Assembly: GCA_030248195.1 (NCBI GenBank)
Contig: JASAND010007655.1
Span: 1 to 64,000, forward strand
Origin: Trissonchulus latispiculum
Lineage: Eukaryota; Nematoda; Enoplea; Enoplida; Ironidae
Length of the DNA stretch: 64,000 bases
Reading direction: 5' to 3'
The position numbers were made by a program, and so were the translations under genes. Below, one piece after another: positions 40,921 to 50,800 of this stretch. Position 1 is the stretch's first letter; the number at the start of each line of letters is the position of its first letter. The notes beneath the pieces were generated by a model, which searched no databases, had not been told where the DNA came from, and saw only the letters and a program-made list of their open reading frames with translations.

Positions 40921-42495
40921 TCAGTTACCAGGGGCCGATGTTGTCTGACCAGATTGCTGTCCTGTGCCCAACTTTCTCTTCTTCCATCTGTCTCTGCCCA
41001 CCGTGACCATACCATCCTGATTGGAAGACGCAGTGGATGCGTTGCTGCACTGGCTGGAAACGCTGTTCATTCTTCCCCGCCCACTCATGATCAACGCCCT
41101 GGCTTGTTCGGCTTCTTCGGCATACTTCGGATTGGCCATCATCTGCTTCCGAATCGCTGTAAGCATATCGCCCATAGCATTCATCCCAACCCATTTCGGC
41201 GGATCCCAAATCTGGGATGACATCTTCCCACACCCGGTCCCAAAGAACAAGGAATGGGGGCTTGCTTCCGCCAGCCTAGTTCCCGCTGTCTCGAACAGCT
41301 TCTTCCTCAGATGCTTGTGTTGATCATATTTGGCCCAGTTTGCTTCCTCTAGCAATTTGTACGCCAATTCTTGCCATTCTTCAACCGTTCCGTTCCAAGG
41401 AACCTGCTTCTCGCCCATCTGTTTGACCTTCCCAGCATCTGTCGCCTCCATAATCGCCCGAAATTTCTCCGGACATTTCATTAGTTGCGCCTTTGTCGCA
41501 AACAAGTAATGTTCATTTGTGGGATAGGTTATCCCGTTCAGTTGTAGCGGGGCTTTATGATGATTGGAAAATACGTCGTTCTTACCGAAGAATGGTGTTA
41601 TTCGTTTTCCGTACTGACCATGAAAAGTATCACCGTGCTCCTTTATCCACTGTCTGAAGGTTTTTGGCACCGCCGCAGCTGCAGCCGCATATGATCCAGA
41701 TCCTCGTTCTCCACCATTGGCACCCTGTGATCCCGTTTCCATTGGAGTAGACAGGCAGTTATCCGAGGTTGTCTTCGTAGTTTCCTCGTCGCCGCTCATC
41801 AATGGATCCCCATTATCTTTCTGTTGATCTTCCGTCAGACTAGGAACACAGCTTGCCGCCTTGTGTCCCTTCTGGAGGCACCGACCACACCAAGGACCAC
41901 TATTCTTGTACCAAAGTTGAACCCTGACTGGCCTTGATCGCCCCGGCACCGCCATGTATTGATAACCAGGAATATCCTTGTCTTTGGACTGACTCAATAC
42001 CACTGACCGGCCACCGTTGCTAATTTCCGTCCCAGGGTAGAGAACCCATCTTATATCCTTCACTATTTCCATTCCAAGCCCCAGCAGCCATTTTCTGACA
42101 AAATCATGCCCCAATGACACTGGTATCCCGAAAAGATGTACAGTCTTCACGTATCTGTTCGGATCCAATGTTTCCGCAAAGGGGCGTTCCAGTTGGATGC
42201 GCTCGGAATTTATGACCAAGTGTTCTCTAAAAACTCGTTCTCGTTTTCCCACATCTGGGAAAATGAGTTTCAGGGAACCCTTAACTCGGTACGCAATCTT
42301 AGGGAGAACCTCAGTAGGATTCTCTCTGGAGATGGTTTCCACCAAATCTCGATCTGTGTACCTCTCCAGGTCGTATTTTTGCAAAGGAATGTAGAGAGTT
42401 CTTGCATTCACTTCGGAAAGTTGGTTTTCTAAAACATCCTGATGTTCGTTTTCTTCGTTTCGTGGCTCGCCACCAGCTCCTGGAGGAGCTGCCAT
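40921..42495 (-). CDS. LINE-D ORF1: RNA-binding-like protein with CCHC knuckle and NADAR domain
   Basis: 524 residues from the ATG at 42495; the frame is open a further 8 codons upstream, but only with a TTG. Numbering here counts from that upstream frame start. Residues 40-205 are an RRM/Tx1-ORF1-like region (TLYIPLQKYDLERYTDRDL, HLFGIPVSLG, GTEISNGGRSVVLSQ). Cys211-Cys214-His219-Cys224 form a CX2CX4HX4C knuckle (WCGRCLQKGHKAASC). An acidic and Ala-rich linker leads to a NADAR/YbiA-like domain at about 300-462: ITPFFGKNDVFSNH, YPTNEHYLFATKAQ (Glu336), DAGKVKQMGEKQVPWNG, LRKKLFETAGTRLAEASP, LFFGTGCG, WVGMNAMGDMLTAIRKQMM. NADAR proteins cleave N-glycosidic bonds of ribose derivatives and some remove ADP-ribose from guanine. 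The tail is Ser/Gln/Gly-rich and basic. Confidence 0.9.
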   Translation of the reverse strand: MAAPPGAGGEPRNEENEHQDVLENQLSEVNARTLYIPLQKYDLERYTDRDLVETISRENPTEVLPKIAYRVKGSLKLIFPDVGKRERVFREHLVINSERIQLERPFAETLDPNRYVKTVHLFGIPVSLGHDFVRKWLLGLGMEIVKDIRWVLYPGTEISNGGRSVVLSQSKDKDIPGYQYMAVPGRSRPVRVQLWYKNSGPWCGRCLQKGHKAASCVPSLTEDQQKDNGDPLMSGDEETTKTTSDNCLSTPMETGSQGANGGERGSGSYAAAAAAVPKTFRQWIKEHGDTFHGQYGKRITPFFGKNDVFSNHHKAPLQLNGITYPTNEHYLFATKAQLMKCPEKFRAIMEATDAGKVKQMGEKQVPWNGTVEEWQELAYKLLEEANWAKYDQHKHLRKKLFETAGTRLAEASPHSLFFGTGCGKMSSQIWDPPKWVGMNAMGDMLTAIRKQMMANPKYAEEAEQARALIMSGRGRMNSVSSQCSNASTASSNQDGMVTVGRDRWKKRKLGTGQQSGQTTSAPGN

Positions 42496-42637
42496 TTTAG
42501 GTATGCCGGTCTCCCCCAATCGGGAGAAACCAGCTACAAAGGAAAGTTACTAAAATCCCAAATCTGGGAAATAGTAACACTGGATCGGAAGGTTATTCTT
42601 TCTCGTACTTTTTCACCTGAGGTAAAAAACGCAGGTA

Positions 42638-43408
42638 AGCTTTAGCACACAAGTATAGCGCGCGAATTCTTTTGAAGTGAAGGGTCCAATTTGCGGGGGG
42701 GGGGTCAGCCGTTAGCGTGCAGAGGATGTGTCAAGCTGATAATACATAGAGTATGCCTGCTGTCATACTCTTATGTATTATGTACTCTTGGTAATACCTA
42801 AATCTAGAGGGACTTATGTAAAGAATTGGATTGTTGCTACGACCCAAATCTGGGTTGTAACAACTGAACTGAAGGTAAACAAAAATACCAAAAAATTTCA
42901 ATCGCTCAGCAATTTGTAGTGTACCTAAGCCCAGGTAAGGCTGGACATCAGAAAGAAATTGGCTTGTGCTCGTAATACTTTGCTTCTTCCAGTCGTGAGT
43001 AGGCGAATTGGTCCTAAGCTTCGACTGACCCTGACGACCACGTTTGCAGCAAGCAAGTTTTAGGCAAGATAATAACTTCACTAACATCACTCATCAGTAG
43101 TCCTGAATACAGAACGTAGAAATATATTCTTTCAAAACGAGAGGTCAAACCTGCCCATCAGATTGCTGTCTAAATTTGCCGTGAAAGCCAATCTAAAATT
43201 CTTAATAACTTTAGCTGTATTAATTTTAATTACTTCATTATTAATAGCTTACATAGCAGGGCTGCGCGCACGCAGCCCCTAACGCAAAAATATTCGCCTG
43301 GAGGTATTCCTATTTGGAATACTCCTAGGGGTCAGCTGAAACAGAGTGCAAAGTCTCAGCCTCGCCCTACCGGATCCACCTTATTGATCGTGGAGTCCAG
43401 CGACGCAG
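42638..43408. repeat. 771-bp direct repeat, copy 2
   Basis: Partner of 36294-37064. It starts in the middle of the CAAGAGTAC MITE, so only half of that MITE is present here, and it ends TCCAGCGACGCAG followed by GTAAGTTTG. Confidence 0.9.
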
Positions 43409-44115
43409 GTAAGTTTGAACTAAGTTTGCCATCGAAAATTAAAATAAATTGCCTGCGAAACATCACTGAAGAAGGTTTTACGATCGGCAGAAAATGAAAA
43501 TAAGCTCATTTTGCATTATAAATTAGGTTTTGCTTTTAAGCTAGTGTGGTATTCGATTAATAGTTCTATCGTAATTCCGATTCTCGTAGAAAATTAGCAA
43601 TAGCTTAGGAAAATGTTGCGTCTAATTGAATATTCTTCGAATTTGAATGTGCTGGACTTTATGAAACCTATCTTGTTGATGCTGCAAATACGATGGGGTC
43701 TAGATGAAACTTAAATTATTCATGTTCGATAGGAATTGAGAGGTGGGACATCATTTCAATACCATTACGATTACATGTATAGTAGATAATAATGTTAAAG
43801 CTGGCAGGCTCTCTGTTATCAGCTTACCTTATGTACTCTTTACGTTCAAGACGGTACGCATATCGGAGTGAACAGTAGTAAAACAATTTATCCGTGCGTG
43901 TTCAAGGTCGAAACAGTCACATTTATACAAGTCGACGTCGCGAGTGCTTTAGGATTAGGTACAGCTTGACAAATTATTGATCCTACGTAACCATTTCATT
44001 TTATTCATAAAAATAATTTAATAATACAAGGACGCAAAAGTAAACTACATAGCAACATTGCCCAAATACAAGCTTGGAAACTAAAAAAACAGCGTCAGAG
44101 AAAGTTACGTATTTA
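43409..44115. other. Non-coding stretch downstream of ZW10
   Basis: AT-rich, with no open frame of interest. It contains one isolated TTATGTACTCTT word at 43832-43843 resembling the CAAGAGTAC MITE tip. Confidence 0.45.
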
Positions 44116-44122
44116 ATATAAA

Positions 44123-44490
44123 CAATAGTACATAATATAAAAGTGTGCCACTAGGTACACTCTCTGTTGTCAGAGCAAAAACTATGCTCTGCTCGCTAAC
44201 GGCCCCCCCCCGCAAATTAGACCCTTCACTTCAAAGAATTTTGTGCGCTATGTTTGTGTTCTAAAGCTCGAAGCAGGCACAAAATTCGCGCACGCACTGC
44301 TTGTGTTTTCGAGCTTATGCACATAAACATAGAGCGAGTGAGCGTACCCCCGTTTCGACTAGGTACTGATTGGCGGCGGGGGGTCACTAGGGTCTGATTT
44401 GCGGGGGGGGCCGTTAGCGAGCAGAGCATAGTTTTTGCTCTGATAACATAGAGTGTGCCTAGTGGCACACTCTTATATTATGTACTCTTG
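44123..44490. mobile_element. CAAGAGTAC-family MITE, 3' of ZW10
   Basis: Ends CAATAGTACATAATATAA and TTATATTATGTACTCTTG are inverted. Exact 7-bp flanks ATATAAA lie on both sides (44116-44122 and 44491-44497). Its interior resembles that of the MITE at 36067 (GCAAATTAGACCC, TTCGAGCTT, C/G runs). It lies about 110 bases beyond the ZW10 stop codon and may affect its 3' end. Confidence 0.85.
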
Positions 44491-44600
44491 ATATAAACAA
44501 CCAGCATTGAGTTTTCGTTTTCCGATACTTGGAGGAATCAATTTTGTGTTAAACTTTCAGATCTTCATTGTTCATAGAAACAGAAATAATTATATTATAT

Positions 44601-44837
44601 TCAAATCAGTTTAATTTTTGCCAAGGCAGCCGCTCTCAATTCGTTGTTCTGAAACAAAGCCCTGACTAGGCTCTGAACTTCTTCTGGCTGGAAATACAAC
44701 GCCAAGGGTCCTTGACCTTCCGTCCAACGGTCCACAATTTCCTGAAGGGATGAATTTAGCATAAACTGTAGTTCCTTCAGTTTACTAAATTCAGGATCAC
44801 AATAGTGATTCACCTGTGATTTAGTTGAGGTTGAATC
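44601..44837 (-). CDS. zw10: ZW10 exon 11 (last)
   Basis: Acceptor TTTTAG/GAT at 44837 in phase 0; stop at 44601. It encodes the most conserved ZW10 segment, ending [10 protein letters not shown]. Confidence 0.95.
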   Translation of the reverse strand, partial: DSTSTKSQVNHYCDPEFSKLKELQFMLNSSLQEIVDRWTEGQGPLALYFQPEEVQSLVRALFQNNELRAAALAKIKLI

Positions 44838-47800
44838 CTAAAATACATATAATCTTTAAATGCTGAAAAATTGTAAACCATAATTTAAGATAACGCTAAA
44901 TGAACATTTGGTAGAGAATGCAGTAACTAGCTTTATACAATAAGAATCAAGCATTTTAATCTAAAATTAGCTAACTATAAATGAAGTAACTATAATCTTT
45001 CTGCGATTACAAAATCACCTTAAACAGTTCAGTCAAACGACTACGCAGAAGTTCTGCCATAACACTGGAAATAAAGGAAGCCTCGTCAGCCGGAATGTCC
45101 TCTAGGTGGCAGATTTGTGTCAGAAAAAGTCGCAAAAGTTTGACACAGAGCCAGCCGAGGGCACGTAGAGTCGATCGCTGGGGCAAAGTCTCAGACCAGA
45201 CCCGATGCAGACTATCCAGTTGGAGAAGACACTGTTTCAGTTGACGCTCCTTGACGGAGTAGCCGTTAGAAGGCAAAGCTCCACCGAAACCTGAAATAAT
45301 TGAAATTAGAGAATACAGGAAAAAATGCACTATGGACACAGTGTAGTGCTACATTTCACAATTTCCTTGCTACAACTTTGTATACAGCCATAGCTATTTG
45401 ACCAAGCTTCAAGTCGGTACAGTCAGACGAACAACTCTCAGACGCCAGCATCTTATAGTCTTACCAAGAAATAATGTTGGAATCGAACTGTGTGTGCCAA
45501 AGTTTAGTACAACATGTGCACCGAATATTTTATTACCATACATGTGCTTGGGGGGGGGGGGTTGTGGGGACCCCCCCCAGACCTGAAGCTCACCCCCCCC
45601 CCCCAGAGGCGATCCTCACACCCTCCCCAGGATGCGGATTTTTCCGGAATTTTGGGCAAAAAACCGGAAAAATCCGGTTTTGGCTCACCCTCCCCTCCCC
45701 AAAATTTTCCCTCCTGCACATGCCTGTTTATTACTCTGTCACCGGTAAAATAAAAGTAGCCTCCTATGCACCCTTTATGTAAAAAGGTCATTCTTATCTA
45801 AGTTTGAGTCCATCAGTCTGAAAACAGCATTTTTTCGAACAGGGTACGACCACAAATTTTGGGACAAATGGGACAAAAACTATGCATACAAACTAATTTT
45901 GACCTGAGAATCTAAAAAAACACAGACAGCGAAACCGCACGGTGCGCCAATCTCGCTGTACAGGTTTTGAAAACTATACCTACATCTGATTACCGCACAT
46001 GAACCGGACGCCACCCAAATTTGGACTACGGAAAGGACAATCATATTAAAGTAAGAGTTGTTTAGGATTATCCTGCCAGTAATAGATTTTATTGAATCAG
46101 TATCGATTAACCGGATATAGACGGGAAACTATGAGTTCACTGGATTCTCCTCCTCCTGCCGTATATATAAAAAGATATACGTTGCATAGTCTAACACCAA
46201 AGGTAAACTCAGGATAGGCGCTCACAGTTCGCTTCAAAGATTTTTGGTCAGACTTTTAGTTAGGCATAGGATGACTGCTTTGAAAATTAGTGCAGTAAAG
46301 TTTGAGGAGAAAATACTTTAGAATAACGATGGAAACATGATAGCCCACTAGAGATGAAAATCTGATGGCAATGAACGTGAAAATAACAAACCTTGGATAC
46401 AACAAAATGTTTGTAAATATGTGATTACTATTAACAGAATCAGTCAATGCTGTTGAGAATAGCTGCGCACTAGCGGAAGACGTGAACTTAATACTGCAAT
46501 TTCCATTTAAAATTAGTACTTTTGCCGTTCAGCGAACTCATACGCTTTGTTCTTATCAACGGAAGAAATAAAAAAGATACAACTAAAAGATGGAATCTCC
46601 GGCTCTAACCTTGACAGGCGACAGAGAGTAAATCGCAGAGCTGGCGAGCCTGCATCTTGAGCTGCTCCATCATGGCAGACTGACCGGCGTCAGTGAGACG
46701 CGGCACGACGTCGGCAAAGGAGACAGAGGCGTAGACGGAGCCACCGAGCGCCTTCAGAACTGCACTCGTTGCATGCAATTCCATCAGGGTCAGTCGCTGG
46801 GCCAGGTAGTGACAGTTGTTATAGAAAATAGCTACAAAATGTTTTAAGATTTTTAAGAACGTAACGGTATTAATGTCGCTGACAAATTAAGGTTCCACGA
46901 TTCTGAGGGAAAAACCATGTTTACTTACGTAAAGCACATTATAACTGCTAGAAAACTAGGTATTACTACTGCAAAGTCAGAAACTGTGCTTCATTTAAGC
47001 AGGAGTATACTCTTGATTCAATTAATTGAAATCAAGAATTTTATCCATAAGTTATAAATGAAGACTAAAAAGTAGCCGTTCATTTCTCACCAGCATAAAA
47101 GGGAAAAGAATCCAGCTGCTGTTTGTGATACTGTTTGGTCAGATCCACATAGACTTCTGAAATGTTTCTACTCATGGCCCAGAGACGAGCACAGAGTTCA
47201 GTAGAATCGCTGAACTTGTCGCAGTCCTTGATGATTTTTTCCAACATGTCAGCAAGTTTAAAGGTGCCCTGACTGAAATATAGATGCAATAACTCTGGGG
47301 AAAATAAATAGACAATATTTCAAACGGATAAATATTAAAAAACTAAATTAAAAAATTTAACAGGCTTTTTCGAGCTCTTTTTAAAGTTTTACAATGCACA
47401 CACATTGATGATGACGATTGCTGATGACTGTTACTCTAACCGGAGTTTACTTTACGTAGTTTTGAACGACTTTCAATAAAAAGTAAAATAAATTAAAATT
47501 CCGAGTTAAACTGAGTGTACAGTCTACTATTATTAAACCTGTTTCATTCGGTCTTAATTAAAATGCTTCAAACAATCAGTAGAGATTTCTCAACACATTT
47601 GTATAACTATGAATTTACGCTTGAAGTATTAAAAAATCTAACCAGTATAGAGAAATACCATTATAGGGATATTTCTGAGAATTTAAATGTCTTAGACGTT
47701 AGCCCGACATGTGTTTGAACCAGAATGATTAGATAACTGTTTTACTCAATTGCTTTGAAATTTCTTCCTTTAATTTGATTTATTTTGTTTGTTTCTCGGT

Positions 47801-50800
47801 TTTTGCTTGAAAATTTATCTGTACCCGTTCACGGCTAGCGTCAGTTTAAACTGACACATACATTTTTGACTGCCACCTTAACAATAAGTACTGTATTATG
47901 GTCGTACTCCCATTACGGGCATATATTGTTGCAGAAAGTGCAATTATTACCCAATTTAATTCAAACCATCAGAAAATGCATCGGTTAAGTATGACGATAA
48001 ACTTCCTGTAAAAATGCCAGCTTCATTATGCTCTATGACTTTGCTTTTACACACAAGTCTCTAGCTTTCATCGTTTTTGAGCAGTGAATTTTTGAAGAAT
48101 TAATTGTTTTTGACGCGATTTTGCTGAAAACAGTTTTTGTCGAACTGGTACCAGTGTAGACTACAAACATAGGTAAGTTTATACTCAAATTAGAGAGCTT
48201 CAAAAGCTGCGCAAATTGGATTAATTATAGCCCTGTAGACTATATGAGTCTAACATTCTGGTCGAATAACTGATTTTGTCAAAAAGCGACCAAAATCTTT
48301 TGACCAAGGATTGCTCCACAACCAGTGGATGGATCTGAAAGATATATCTTTGGACAATTTGACCGGGACGGTTTTTTAATTTTCGCTCAATCAGCCTCCA
48401 ATCAAAGGCAATGATTTTCAAAGTTGGATAAAATGTGAAATTTTGCAGAAAATGCTCAACTGAAACGATATTTTGACAAAATCAAAAAACTGACCCTTGG
48501 AAAATTATTTCAGAAACACATTGGACATGACCATTTTCTTTTTGCCTAAAAATGTTTCATAAAAAATTCTGGTCAAAAAATTGTGGCTAGTGGCTACATT
48601 TGATAAGTTTGCAACCCATACAAACTAGATAAACGCCTTTCAGTGACACCAAACGACGCAAAAGATGTAGAGCTTCAAATTGATATGTGGTTCAATCATA
48701 ACTCTCAATACTGAGTAAGTTATAACTTTCCAAAGTGGACTGAATGTAAGGGAAGCGCGACCTTAAGAAACCGTTTGCTGTTTACTTATTTTTGTAAACA
48801 TATTAGTCAATTTTTAGTAAAAAACTTTAAATCTCCGCTCTGATTTGGGTTAATTAAAAAGCTTTATACATTCGAATAGAATCACCTCTTCTAAATTATG
48901 GTGAACGGTAAAAAACTAACCTAACTTGACACTCAGCTTGTTCAGCAAACGATGGAAAGCCAAATGCGAGTTGATCCAGCAAACTGGAACTGCCACTAGT
49001 AGAGGACGCCCCACGAGTAGGGGACAATTTCTTGGATAGAAAATCGCTTGAAGCCAGTTTTTGGATGTCATGAAGTGGAGAACGAATTAGCTGCCGGGCT
49101 CGGTCCATATAAATATTGCAATAGTGCTTGGTGACTTCGGATTCCACAGATTCTGAATCAAGGTTCCAGCTGATGGAAATCGGTTTCCCTTCACCTCTTT
49201 GCCGGCTGAAATGAGAACTGGGCATACAAAATCTAAATTGCCTGATGAAATCCGAAAGCAATTAAAATAGCTCAACCAATGAACCTAAGACTGCAAACTA
49301 TTTAAGCATCGTGAGCAATAGTCGAGTTCAGTGCGTAGCTTTAAAATAGTTTCCTTTCAGACCAAACCTAACAGATCTGGTAGTATCACTGACTCAGATT
49401 TCTGTGACGAAACATCTGTTACTGCTCTGCAAAATCGTTCAAAACTGACGTTGGGAAATGATAAACATGGTGAAAATAATAGCTAACATACAAAACGGCG
49501 AATTTGACTTCGACTACATTTGCAAACTATATATTTTCAGTTTCAGTTAGGAACTTTATAAGGAATAACTAAGTCTTTTCCCCATGTATACCCAAAAGTA
49601 GAGTACTGCTCAAGGAAGGAACGAAGTTTCTCTACTAGGATCCAGAATGCGGACAAATCGGAGAGTTCACTGGGAATGGCCTCCTGGAAACAATGGATTT
49701 TCAGCAATTCCAGCAGGGGCTCTTCAAGATGCTGACGTAAAAGACAAAGAAATTCAGACGACGAATCTAAAAAACATTAAATGATAATGATGATATGGAT
49801 AAAATATGAATAAATAAATGTAACGATTTGTTTCTGATTAAACTATGATTAGTTTATGTAATCAGGCAGTGAGCGAAAAAGAAAGACAAACTGAAGATAA
49901 TATTATTCCGAAACAACATCTTAGTTCTAATTCAGGAAAGTTTATGAAAGTTTAGAAAAATTTAACTGCGAACCCCAGTGGCGTAGCCAGAAAAAATTTC
50001 GGGGGGGCACACCCAAAAATTGTTAACATCTACCCTGGCTTTTCAAAATCGTAGTTTGCTTGTTTCAGGCTTTTTCCGGATCACTTATACACGTTGTATA
50101 TAACGTAAAGTTATGACAATTGAGCATGTTGAAAATTTTAGAGGTACATGTTTAATGTAGCAGATACGAAGGGGGGCTGGGGGACAGAGCCCTCCAGAAG
50201 CCGGAAAATTTTTGTGAATTGCAATAAAAGTCATAATAAAACGTTTAAAAAGATTAGTTATCAAATCGCTTAAATGAGGACTGTGCTATTTTAAATTCCT
50301 TTAAAAATTCGCTTACTGAAACGATTTTTGGACAACAATTTCTACAAATGTGTTAGATCATAATTGCAAAATGTTCGATCTTTAATTAAAATAGGCGGGG
50401 TTTCTGGGGGCGGAAGCCCGCAGCAAAAAGCCACACCGCTTTAAAATATGGCAGGATTAAGTTTTTCAGAGCAAATTTTCTAAAATTTTAGAAAATTTAG
50501 CAGTATATTTTGATGTGCAAATAAGTTTTTCCTGAGTTAATTAATAAAATTCGCGCCTATGGCGCGAAAATTTTATGAAATTTTCCCCGACATGGCAAAT
50601 TTTCCCCCTCTGGCCCTCCCCTGCCTAAGCCCCTGGCGAACCCATCAAACTGCGTACGTGATTACGATAGATACCAGTGTAGAAAACCTATCCCACACTA
50701 ACATCACATTAAGTGGTGGGCCGGGCAAAGTGCCAGAGGTCGGCTAAATAGTCAGAGGACATTTTAACTCGGTCGGAGGGTTAAACGTACTACAAGTTTT

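Larger units (their letters stand above)
37065..42635 (-). mobile_element. LINE-D: apparently intact Tx1/L1-like LINE
   Basis: Transcribed on the minus strand. 5' end CCTGCGTTTTTTACC at 42635; leader of about 140 bases; ORF1 42495-40921; 66-base gap; ORF2 40854-37330; 3' UTR of about 240 bases; A-tail seen as T27 at 37065-37091. Both frames are fully open with all key residues, and the flanking 771-bp repeats look identical, so the insertion is very recent and possibly active. The QTCAVPGRNIQDG motif and two-ORF layout place it with the Tx1/L1 group by family knowledge. Confidence 0.9.

Noticed and set aside
43390..43420. Spliced-leader or host exon ending TCCAGCGACGCAG/GTAAGT
   Set aside because: The donor consensus is perfect, but no Sm-type site, leader exon start or downstream exon was found. 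The same words occur at LINE boundaries, so a LINE-related explanation is simpler.
45474..45791. Overlapping frames on both strands in ZW10 intron 9
   Set aside because: Produced by G/C homopolymers; not consistent with ZW10 splicing or any known domain.
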